In this document: positions 19,420 to 27,638 of the stretch, in pieces
How the letters are laid out: every line of letters starts with the position of its first letter
Position numbering within the stretch: the first letter of the stretch is position 1
NCBI GenBank assembly: GCA_026983795.1
Contig: JALSTI010000262.1
Coordinates: 1 to 33,911 of the forward strand
Direction: 5' to 3'
From: Melioribacteraceae bacterium
GTDB lineage: Bacteria; Bacteroidota; Ignavibacteria; Ignavibacteriales; Melioribacteraceae
DNA: 33,911 nt
The notes under the pieces: model-generated
Told to the model about the DNA's origin: nothing
Seen by the model: only the letters and a program-made list of their open reading frames with translations
Databases searched by the model: none
Made by a program: the position numbers and the translations under genes

Positions 19420-19445
19420 GCAAAGATATTAAGAATTGCAAAGAT
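19420..19445 (-). promoter_or_regulatory. Candidate queE-queD promoter -7 element (TATCTTTGC) within a 9-bp direct repeat
   Basis: Minus strand TATCTTTGC (plus 19420-19428) matches TAnnTTTG; TGCAAAGAT occurs at 19419-19427 and 19437-19445 (18-bp period). No clear -33 TTTG at the expected distance. Confidence 0.4.
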
Positions 19446-19526
19446 TATAAAGGTTATCAATTTTCCTTAATTAAACCTGTTATGATATTCCGGCGCTCCG
19501 GCAGAAACCACACATCTTCTTATGTC

Positions 19527-19558
19527 ATGCCGGTTTGCATTTTTTACAATACCGGCAT
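19527..19558. repeat. Intergenic palindromic hairpin ATGCCGGT-TTG...CAAT-ACCGGCAT
   Basis: 8-bp perfect outer arms (19527-19534 / 19551-19558), extended by 3 bp across a single bulge; followed on the plus strand by CTTTTTATT. Confidence 0.6.
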
Positions 19559-19692
19559 CTTTTTATTGTTTCAAAACCATATTGAATTATTCAGCTGCAA
19601 ACATTATTCAATTTCTTTTAACTCTTTCCGTTTTTTTAGACAGACGAAAATTCCTCAATAAATTAAAATTTTGTTTTTACTTATTTCTTACC

Positions 19693-21570
19693 TCACTTCA
19701 AAATATTTACAATTACAGACGACGGATATTTTTCAGAATGATAAACTTTATGATATGCTTTAACAAAATCTTTTTCATCAGCGTGATAAATATCGGTATA
19801 AGTCTGCGGATTCCTGTCGAAGAACGGGAAAAAACTGCTCTGTACTTGTACCATTATTTTATGATCTTTTTTAAAAGTATGCAGAACGTCTTGCAAATTG
19901 AATTTAACTTCCGTCACCCTGTTTGGAATAAACGGTTTTGGATTATCAAAACCTTCACGGAATTTTCCTCTGAATATATCGTATCTGATCATCATTTGGT
20001 AACCGCCCATTTCAATTCCTTTTGGATTCGGGATAGGATTTTTGGCGCTATCGGGAAAAACGTCAATTATTTTTACTACCCAATCGGCATCTGTTCCGGT
20101 TGTGGAAACAAACAAATCAACATTTACCGGTCCGGCAATTGTAATATTGCTGTCAAGCGGTTGGGATTCGTAAACCAAAACATCGGGTCGTTCTGCCGCA
20201 AACCGTTGATCTTCAACCATATACGTCCGGTTATAAAACCTTCTCGAATCCAAAATTTTTGCAGTATAAGGTACCGGTTTATTAGGATCACTTAAATATT
20301 CATCAAATTCATTTTTTTCCTCAGCCGGCTTGGAAAACGACAATTTTTCATTCGAATGGAAATAAAGATTTGCGCTTTCGGTATTTGCCGGAGGCCATTT
20401 GTCAAATTTACGCCATTTGTTAATTCCGGTTTCAAAAACGTAGGCTTCCGGTAAATTGAGACTGCCTTTGCCTTTCAGATAATAATTAAAAAACGGCGCT
20501 TCCATATTTTTTCTGTAAAATTCACTTGTATTCTCACCGAAATTCATATCTCCGAATGACGAAACGTTTCCCCTTCCCCAAGCTCCGTGCGGCCAAGGAC
20601 CCATCACTAAAATATTAAAAGCATTTGGATTTTTCTTTTCTATTGCGCCGTAAGTATGCAAAGCCCCGTAAAGGTCTTCACTGTCGAACCAGCCGCCAAC
20701 CGTCATTACCGCGGGTTTCACATTTTGAAAATACCGGGTGGTATTTCTTGCTTTCCAGAATTTATCGTAAGAATCGTGTTCAAAAGCATCATTCCAAAAT
20801 TTTATTTTATGATGGAAATATTTCTCGTCGGCGTTTTTTAATGGTCCCATATTTAAGAAAAATGTGTAAGCGTCGGGCGAAGCATACTGCGGCGGAGTTG
20901 GCCATTTAGTAGTTAAACTATCCCTCGGTTGACCGAAAACTTTGAAAAAATTAAAAGCCATCATCAAAGAAAACGCGCCGTTGTGATGCATATCGTCGTC
21001 AATAAACCAATTGGCAATAGGCGCTTGGGGAGAAACGGCTTTAATTGCCGGATGATTTGCCATTGCCGCCATTGCCGCATAAAAACCGGGATATGAAATT
21101 CCCCAGAACCCAACTTTACCGTTATTGTTGGGAATATTTTTAATCAGCCAATCAACCGTATCGTAAGTATCCGACGCTTCGTCAACATCATATTTGGTTT
21201 TTTTTACCGGGATGTAAGGCCGCATATCAACAAATTCACCTTCCGACATAAATCTACCGCGCACATCTTGAATGACCAGGATATAGTTTTCATCCGTAAA
21301 ATGCTTATAAATTTTAAAGTACCTGCTGAATTTATCTTTACCGTAAGGCGCACAGCTGTATGGAGTTCGCCAAATTAAAATCGGATGAGGCCCGGATTTA
21401 TCTTTAGGAGTATAGACGGAAGTAAACAATTTTACTCCGTCCCGCATTTCAATTCTATATTCCGCTTTTTGATATTTATCTTGCATCGATTGGGAATCTT
21501 GAGAATAAATAATGCCCGTGAGAGTTATTAAGATAAAAAGTATTATTAATTTTACGTCGTTTGGTTTCAT
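19693..21570 (-). CDS. Exported CocE/NonD-family hydrolase (X-Pro dipeptidyl-peptidase-like)
   Basis: Signal peptide; 'YRIEMRDGVKLFTSVYTPKD', 'DVRGRFMSEGEF', nucleophile elbow 'GKVGFWGISYPGFYAAMAA', 'GGWFDSEDLYGALHTYGAI', C-terminal beta domain. Confidence 0.92.
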   Translation of the reverse strand: MKPNDVKLIILFILITLTGIIYSQDSQSMQDKYQKAEYRIEMRDGVKLFTSVYTPKDKSGPHPILIWRTPYSCAPYGKDKFSRYFKIYKHFTDENYILVIQDVRGRFMSEGEFVDMRPYIPVKKTKYDVDEASDTYDTVDWLIKNIPNNNGKVGFWGISYPGFYAAMAAMANHPAIKAVSPQAPIANWFIDDDMHHNGAFSLMMAFNFFKVFGQPRDSLTTKWPTPPQYASPDAYTFFLNMGPLKNADEKYFHHKIKFWNDAFEHDSYDKFWKARNTTRYFQNVKPAVMTVGGWFDSEDLYGALHTYGAIEKKNPNAFNILVMGPWPHGAWGRGNVSSFGDMNFGENTSEFYRKNMEAPFFNYYLKGKGSLNLPEAYVFETGINKWRKFDKWPPANTESANLYFHSNEKLSFSKPAEEKNEFDEYLSDPNKPVPYTAKILDSRRFYNRTYMVEDQRFAAERPDVLVYESQPLDSNITIAGPVNVDLFVSTTGTDADWVVKIIDVFPDSAKNPIPNPKGIEMGGYQMMIRYDIFRGKFREGFDNPKPFIPNRVTEVKFNLQDVLHTFKKDHKIMVQVQSSFFPFFDRNPQTYTDIYHADEKDFVKAYHKVYHSEKYPSSVIVNILK

Positions 21571-21708
21571 AATTTTCCTATAATTTACTTTACAGAATTA
21601 CTATTAATTTTAAACTACAAAAAAATAGAATTTCTTGTAAGGAATTTAATTTGAATATTTTATCACAGTAATTTGTACTTTGGGAAGAATTGAAATCTTA
21701 ATTTTTTA

Positions 21709-21740
21709 TTTGAATTATTTGCGAAATAACCTTAGATTTG
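21709..21740 (+). promoter_or_regulatory. Bacteroidetes-type promoter for rpsT: TTTG-N20-TAGATTTG
   Basis: TTTG at 21709-21712 and TAGATTTG at 21733-21740 with a 20-nt spacer; about 31 nt upstream of the rpsT ATG. Confidence 0.7.
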
Positions 21741-21771
21741 AAGTTCTAAAAAATGATTAAAAGGAAAAATT

Positions 21772-22029
21772 ATGGCGCATCACGCATCGGCTAAGAAAAG
21801 AATAAGATCAAATGAGAAAAGAAGAATAAGGAATAAAGCGGCTCTTTCCAAAGTTAAAACATTAATGAAAAAAGTTTTCGATTCGGAAAGTAAAGAAAAT
21901 GCTGAACAAAACTTAAAAAATGCCGTTTCATTTATCGATAAAACAGCCGGAAAGGGCAGACTTCATAAAAACAATGCAGCTAGAAAAAAAGCCGCATTAA
22001 CTAAATTCGTTAATAATTTGGAAAAATAA
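21772..22029 (+). CDS. rpsT: 30S ribosomal protein S20
   Basis: 'MAHHASAKKRIRSNEKRRIRNKAALSKVKTLMKKV' is diagnostic of bS20. Confidence 0.97.
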   Translation: MAHHASAKKRIRSNEKRRIRNKAALSKVKTLMKKVFDSESKENAEQNLKNAVSFIDKTAGKGRLHKNNAARKKAALTKFVNNLEK

Positions 22030-22061
22030 TCCGGCATAAAAATATTTATATTAAAAATATT

Positions 22062-22092
22062 AAAAAACGGAGTAACGATTACTCCGTTTTTT
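22062..22092. terminator. Bidirectional intrinsic terminator between rpsT and the convergent GlmU-like gene
   Basis: aaaaaaCGGAGTAacgatTACTCCGtttttt: perfect GC-containing stem flanked by an A-run and a T-run. Confidence 0.9.
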
Positions 22093-22099
22093 ATTTAAT

Positions 22100-23614
22100 T
22101 TATTTATCCAAACTTTCCACTGCATCAATACCGGCAGGCATAGGCAAATAGAATCTAACGTCTTGTACCGAACCATCTTTCTTAATAAGTTTATCAACCT
22201 TTTTCTTTATTAACACGCTATGTTCAATAAATACATCATCATCCACAATCGTCCCGAATAAATAGCTTGTTCCCTTTATTGTTACGTTTTTACCAATTTT
22301 AACAGGGTACTCGTCGCTGCCGGTCATATTAACGCTCGATTCGATTCTTGAGTTGTCTCCTATTTCAATGTTCCCTTTAACTATATCTCCCCATAAAATT
22401 TCCACATTATTGCCAACAATAAATTTTTGATTCGGGAAACAGGAAAGATGAACATTCTCCCAAACAATCACATTTTTACCAAAACTAACATTTCCTTTTA
22501 TATAAACATTTTTATGTAATTTTAAATTATAATTCAGCTTTACACCTTTACCGATGTAAACTCCCTTTCCTATTCTCAAATCGAGCGGTTTACCTTTTTT
22601 ATCCGCTTTAATAATATCTTCAATTACATTTTCATCAATAAAAAAATCATCGGGATCGTCAATTTCAACTATATCTTTTATTTTTTCGTAAGCCATTTTT
22701 CTTGCTATTGATTCCATTTCTTTTAGCACGGATTTATTATTAAATCCCATTATTACGTATTGCTGTTGGGGACTAACGGCGCCGACGGTCAAACCGCTTT
22801 TGTTGAAAAGACTGATTAGGTCGGTTATATAGATTTCACCTTGAACATTTTTGTTTTCCAGTTTATTTATGAGTTTTATTAGAGGTTTATATTTAAATGC
22901 AAAAACACCGGAGTTGAATTCATTATTATTTATTAATTCCTCCTTAGTGTAAGAATACTCTCTTCCATTAAAAGTTATAATATAAGGTTTATTATCTTTT
23001 AAGTTTAAAATATCTTTATATTCTAATATTTCAATTACTTTATTAAAATCTTTACCGGAAGATTTCCCGTTTACATCTTTTTTCTTTACACGTATTATTC
23101 TTCCGTAATAATTATTTTCCGGATTACCGTTATATAAGCCTGTTAAAACCATCATATCGTTTTTAGACTTTACAAATTTCGATCTGAACATTCTCATTGT
23201 TTGACCGTTAATCAATCCCATATCTCCCGGAAGCACATACACGTTTCCGTTATAATTTTTATTTTTAATGTTTTTTAATGCAACTTGTACCGCATGTCCC
23301 GTGCCATTTTGTTCTTCTTGATATGCAAATAAATTATTTTCCCTTTTTCCTATTACATTGATAACATCATCGGCTTTAATTCCTACAACCATAATTACAT
23401 TTGAGTTTGGCAATCCATTTACACACGCATTATAAACACGTTCAACCGTGGGCACTTCCCAAATTTTGTGCAGCATTTTAGATTTTTGGGATTTTATTCT
23501 TTTTCCGTGACCAGCGGCAAGAATGATGGCTGTTTCTTTAAGTCTGTAATTAAATTCAGATGAATTTTCTTTGATTAATTTACGGATTAGTTTCTTATCG
23601 TTATTATTGGACAT
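22100..23614 (-). CDS. GlmU-like nucleotidyltransferase with C-terminal left-handed beta-helix
   Basis: 'TAIILAAGHGKRIKSQKSKMLHKIWEVPTVERVYNA'; 'VYVLPGDMGLINGQTMRMF'; C-terminal hexapeptide-like repeats ('IGKGVYIGKGVKLNYN', 'VSFGKNVIVWENVHL'). Confidence 0.85.
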   Translation of the reverse strand: MSNNNDKKLIRKLIKENSSEFNYRLKETAIILAAGHGKRIKSQKSKMLHKIWEVPTVERVYNACVNGLPNSNVIMVVGIKADDVINVIGKRENNLFAYQEEQNGTGHAVQVALKNIKNKNYNGNVYVLPGDMGLINGQTMRMFRSKFVKSKNDMMVLTGLYNGNPENNYYGRIIRVKKKDVNGKSSGKDFNKVIEILEYKDILNLKDNKPYIITFNGREYSYTKEELINNNEFNSGVFAFKYKPLIKLINKLENKNVQGEIYITDLISLFNKSGLTVGAVSPQQQYVIMGFNNKSVLKEMESIARKMAYEKIKDIVEIDDPDDFFIDENVIEDIIKADKKGKPLDLRIGKGVYIGKGVKLNYNLKLHKNVYIKGNVSFGKNVIVWENVHLSCFPNQKFIVGNNVEILWGDIVKGNIEIGDNSRIESSVNMTGSDEYPVKIGKNVTIKGTSYLFGTIVDDDVFIEHSVLIKKKVDKLIKKDGSVQDVRFYLPMPAGIDAVESLDK

Positions 23615-23684
23615 TTTAACTCCACAATTTCGTAATAAAATTTAATTAGCAACAAATTAAAATAATAATTATTCCAATTAGTTT

Positions 23685-23701
23685 AATGAGAATTTCTCAT
23701 T
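23685..23701. promoter_or_regulatory. Perfect dyad AATGAGAA-T-TTCTCATT in a divergent promoter region (candidate operator)
   Basis: 8+1+8 perfect inverted repeat, immediately upstream of a -7-like TATATTTA at 23705-23712 and adjacent to a -33-like TTTA at 23682-23685. Confidence 0.5.
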
Positions 23702-23784
23702 TTGTATATTTACCAAACCGGCAAACAAGAATGAAAAAAATACCGGTTGAATTAATAAAAACAACAAACAGGAAACAAACGGTT

Positions 23785-25962
23785 ATGAAAAAATATTTCA
23801 ATTTCTCCCGCACTATATTAATAGTTCTGCTGTTAATTTCTATCAAATTAATCCCTTCGTCTCCCGATGAGGGAATGTACCCGTTAAATAAAATCAAAGA
23901 GATACATCTGGAAAACGCAGGATTAAAAATCGATCCTTCGGAAATTTACAATCCGCACGGAGTAAGTTTAGTCGATGCTTTGGTTAAAGTAGGCGGTTGT
24001 ACAGGTTCGTTTGTATCGCCAAAAGGATTAATACTTACAAATCACCACTGTGCGTTCGGAGCTTTAAATAAAGCAAGTACCACCGAAAAAAATTATTTGC
24101 AAAACGGTTTTCTTGCTAAAAATACCGGGGAAGAAATTCCCGCTTTAGGATATACTTGCAAAATTACAATTTCTTCTCAAGATGTTTCCAAAAGAGTTCT
24201 GAATGCCGTTAAAGGAATAAATGATTTAGCCGAAAGAACAAAAGCTATCAATAAAATAATGGATAAAATTGGCAGAGAGGCAAATAACAAAAAAGAATCG
24301 ATCGTCGGAAAAGTTTCGGAAATGTTCAAAGGGGAAAGTTATATTTTATTTAAATACAAAGTTCTTAAAGATGTTAGAATAGTTTACGCACCTCCGCGAA
24401 CTATCGGGGAATTCGGCGGCGAAACAGATAATTGGATATGGCCGCGTCACACCGGCGATTTTACTTTTATGAGAGCTTATGTATCACCGGAGGGCAAGTC
24501 CACAACCTACTCAAAAGATAACGTGCCGTATCATCCGAAAAAATATTTAAAGGTAAATCCAAACGGGGTAAAAGAAGGCGACTTTGTTTTTATTTTAGGT
24601 TATCCGGGAAGAACATTCAGAAATTATCCTTCACAATTTTTAAAGTATCAATACGATTACCAATTGCCCTATATTGCCGGAACATACTCCTGGATGATTG
24701 ATCAATTACAAACTATCAGTAAAAATAATGATAGCCTTAAGCTTAGATTTGCCTCGTTAATTAAGGGACTATCTAACACAATGAAAAATTACAGGGGGAA
24801 ACTATTAGGATTGAAAAGAATTCCCATAATTTATAATAAAGAAAAAGAGGAACAAGAGTTACAAAAGTTTATCAATTCTGACAAACAATTACGCAAAAAA
24901 TACGGGAATGTTATTCCGCAAATAAATGATGTTTACAAAAAAGTTTTCAAAATTGCGAAAGCCGATCTTTGGTTTAGGGTTTTCAACCGTTTTTCTATAA
25001 CGAGAAACTTGGTAAACACAGTGATGAACTATGTTGAAAATGTAAACGAATTGGAAAAGATTGACAGAAAAAATTACCGGAATAATAATTTTGAAAGGGT
25101 TTCAAAAAGGATAGATGAATATTTTGCAATGTATAATAAAGAATTCGAAAAAAACTTCCTGATAAAAATGCTTACCGATGCATCGGATTTTAACGGAGAA
25201 TCGAGCATTGATGCAATTAAAGAGATTGTAAAAGGTAAAAATAAAGAAACCGCTATCGACTCGTTTGTAAATAACGGTATCTTTTTATCGGTAATTTTTG
25301 ACAAGGATTTGTTAAAATCATTACTGGATTATTCCTTAAGCGATATAAAAGCAATGAATGATATTGGAATAAATTTTATGCTGAAGTTACGAAAACGGAA
25401 CGATGAGATTAAAGCAAAAAGAGATTCGGTAAACGGAGCATTGATTACTCTATCGGCAAAATTAATAGCCGTAAAAAGAATTTGGAAAAATAAAAGTTTC
25501 ATTCCGGATGCAAACGGGACTTTACGTTTAACCTACGGATTCATTAAAGGATACACTCCGGCCGATGCGGTTTACTATTCCCCTATTACAAGTTTACGGG
25601 GAGTTATCGAAAAAAGTTATTTGGGCAACGAATATATAATTCCGAATAAATTACGCAAATTATATAAACAAAAAGATTTCGGGAAGTTTTACGATAAAAA
25701 TATTGACAGTGTACCTACTTGTATTTTATATAATACGGATACAACCGGCGGAAACTCCGGTAGTCCGATTATGAACGCATACGGTGAATTAATAGGATTA
25801 AATTTTGATCGTGCATTTGAAGCGACAATAAACGATTTTGCGTGGAACGATAAATACAGCCGCTCAATTGGCGTAGACATCCGATATATTCTTTGGCTTA
25901 CGCAAAAATTCAGCGGCGCTAATTATTTATTGAACGAAATGGGAATTTCAACAAATAATTAA
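23785..25962 (+). CDS. S46 family dipeptidyl peptidase (DPP7/DPP11), DPP11-like
   Basis: 'GSFVSPKGLILTNHHCAFGAL', 'GGETDNWIWPRHTGDFTFMRAY', 'TGGNSGSPIMNAYGELIGLNFDRAFE'. The track start 23686 is likely too early; ATG 23785 gives signal peptide MKKYFNFSRTILIVLLLISIKLIPSS. Confidence 0.93.
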   Translation: MKKYFNFSRTILIVLLLISIKLIPSSPDEGMYPLNKIKEIHLENAGLKIDPSEIYNPHGVSLVDALVKVGGCTGSFVSPKGLILTNHHCAFGALNKASTTEKNYLQNGFLAKNTGEEIPALGYTCKITISSQDVSKRVLNAVKGINDLAERTKAINKIMDKIGREANNKKESIVGKVSEMFKGESYILFKYKVLKDVRIVYAPPRTIGEFGGETDNWIWPRHTGDFTFMRAYVSPEGKSTTYSKDNVPYHPKKYLKVNPNGVKEGDFVFILGYPGRTFRNYPSQFLKYQYDYQLPYIAGTYSWMIDQLQTISKNNDSLKLRFASLIKGLSNTMKNYRGKLLGLKRIPIIYNKEKEEQELQKFINSDKQLRKKYGNVIPQINDVYKKVFKIAKADLWFRVFNRFSITRNLVNTVMNYVENVNELEKIDRKNYRNNNFERVSKRIDEYFAMYNKEFEKNFLIKMLTDASDFNGESSIDAIKEIVKGKNKETAIDSFVNNGIFLSVIFDKDLLKSLLDYSLSDIKAMNDIGINFMLKLRKRNDEIKAKRDSVNGALITLSAKLIAVKRIWKNKSFIPDANGTLRLTYGFIKGYTPADAVYYSPITSLRGVIEKSYLGNEYIIPNKLRKLYKQKDFGKFYDKNIDSVPTCILYNTDTTGGNSGSPIMNAYGELIGLNFDRAFEATINDFAWNDKYSRSIGVDIRYILWLTQKFSGANYLLNEMGISTNN

Positions 25963-26273
25963 GAATTTTTTTGAGCAAATTCAGCATTCCGGTTAAATTA
26001 TAAAGCCGCGAAGATCCGGCGGATTATACTTTGTATATATCCTTAATTTTTAACTATTAAGATTATTATATTTTTTGTAGAAGTTTGGAATTCCTTGTGC
26101 AGCTTGGCAATAAAGTTTAACCCTTATGTATCCTAATAAATCTGCAAATATAAGCGTGCTTTTTTCCGCAAGGACTGTAATTTGCAAAGTGCACAATCTT
26201 AACTTTTATACGTCTTAGTTTTATTTAAGTGAAGTGCAATGTTAAATTCTTGCATCTTATTCTCAGCCGTTTC

Positions 26274-26936
26274 TTATTCTTTCCATATAAAGTCAAACAG
26301 CATAAATCCGGCGGTTAACATAATTACGTCATAACTTACAAGTATTGCAAGGTAGGTCCAACTAAACAAGAATGTCTCACCATCCATTGAAAACTTTGTA
26401 AGTTCGAGAAGCGTTAATATTAAAGGGAGTAAAATAGGGAAAGATAATACCGGGTACAAGGTTCCCTTTGTATTTGCCTTAGCAATAATAGCCGCTATTA
26501 AAGTTGAAGAAATAGCTATGCCTATACCGCCTAAAAATAAAGCGACGAAGAAAAGGCTTAAGTTCTGAATTACAAAATTATCGAATAACATTGCATACAA
26601 AATTGTAATAGAGATGATCATCAAGAAGACCAAAATAAGATTAAAAATAAGTTTACCAAAAAACACCGTTACGGGAGCGGCAATAAGTTGTAAAGTTAAG
26701 GTGGTCCCTCTTTCCTCTTCTGAAACAAAAACTCTTGAAAGACCCGACATTGCCGAAAAGAAAATAACAACCCAAAATAATCCCCCGGTTAAATAATTTG
26801 TAACCGGTTCATCTCCCACCGAAAATAAAATGACGCTAATTGTAACTAATATAAACATCGCCAAAGCATTAATTGCATAGCGTGTTCTTAATTCGGATTG
26901 CCAATCTTTTTTAAATACCGAGTATGCTTTTCTCAT
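26274..26936 (-). CDS. ccmB: CcmB-like heme exporter permease (ABC transporter)
   Basis: 'FKKDWQSELRTRYAINALAMFILVTI...LFWVVIFFSAMSGLSRVFVSEEERGTTLTLQLIAAPVTVFFGKL' is characteristic of CcmB. Confidence 0.85.
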   Translation of the reverse strand: MRKAYSVFKKDWQSELRTRYAINALAMFILVTISVILFSVGDEPVTNYLTGGLFWVVIFFSAMSGLSRVFVSEEERGTTLTLQLIAAPVTVFFGKLIFNLILVFLMIISITILYAMLFDNFVIQNLSLFFVALFLGGIGIAISSTLIAAIIAKANTKGTLYPVLSFPILLPLILTLLELTKFSMDGETFLFSWTYLAILVSYDVIMLTAGFMLFDFIWKE

Positions 26937-26984
26937 TTAGCGTAAATATAGATATATGTAAAATTAAAATTCTTCATCAACCGT

Positions 26985-27611
26985 TTATTTATAATTTTCA
27001 ACTTCCAAAATATCGGCACATAATTCCAAATCTTTTTTTTCATTTGATGCAACTATAACAACGTTTTTTTCCTCTTCAAGTTTAATTATTTCGTAAACTT
27101 TTTCTTTCCCTTCTTCATCCAAATTGGAGGTGGGTTCGTCTAACAACAGTAATTTAGGATTATGCTGCAGCGCAAAAATATACTTCATACGTTGTTTCAT
27201 CCCCGAAGAAAAACCTTTTAACAAATCATTCCTTCTATTATACAGTTTGAATAAATTGAACAGATGTTTAGTTCTTTCTTCGTCAAATTTTATTCCCCTA
27301 ATACTTGCGAAATATAAAAGATTTTCCAACGCAGTAAATTCATCATATAAAATTAAGTAAGGCGAAACAAATCCGATATATTCGTGTAATTTTTCCGGCG
27401 GTATATTGGAATCGTTTGTTTTATGAATAACCTTGCCTTTATTGGGTGCTAAAACACCGGCGATAATTTTAGTCAAAGTAGATTTCCCGGACCCGTTACT
27501 TCCTGCAAAGCCATAAGTTTTACCTGCTTCGAAATGATAATTAATATTTTTAAATACCAATTGTCTTCCGAACAATTTTGTTATATTTTCTAACGTGAGG
27601 GAATATGCCAT
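26985..27611 (-). CDS. ccmA: ABC transporter ATP-binding protein, CcmA-like
   Basis: Walker A 'GFAGSNGSGKSTLTK', signature 'FSSGMKQRMKYIFAL', Walker B 'PKLLLLDEPTSNLD'; sits directly upstream of the CcmB-like gene. Confidence 0.8.
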   Translation of the reverse strand: MAYSLTLENITKLFGRQLVFKNINYHFEAGKTYGFAGSNGSGKSTLTKIIAGVLAPNKGKVIHKTNDSNIPPEKLHEYIGFVSPYLILYDEFTALENLLYFASIRGIKFDEERTKHLFNLFKLYNRRNDLLKGFSSGMKQRMKYIFALQHNPKLLLLDEPTSNLDEEGKEKVYEIIKLEEEKNVVIVASNEKKDLELCADILEVENYK

Positions 27612-27638
27612 AAGAGGAATAAATAATTAACTAAACGG

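Noticed and set aside
19396-19692. preQ1 riboswitch upstream of queE
   Set aside because: No match to the short pseudoknot/A-rich tail of preQ1-I by eye; a covariance-model search would be needed to exclude other classes.
19413-20295. Plus-strand ORFs (82 and 257 aa) opposite the 3' end of the CocE gene and the intergenic region
   Set aside because: Phe/Ile/Tyr-rich antisense translation, no domain; the 257-aa frame overlaps a confident CDS.
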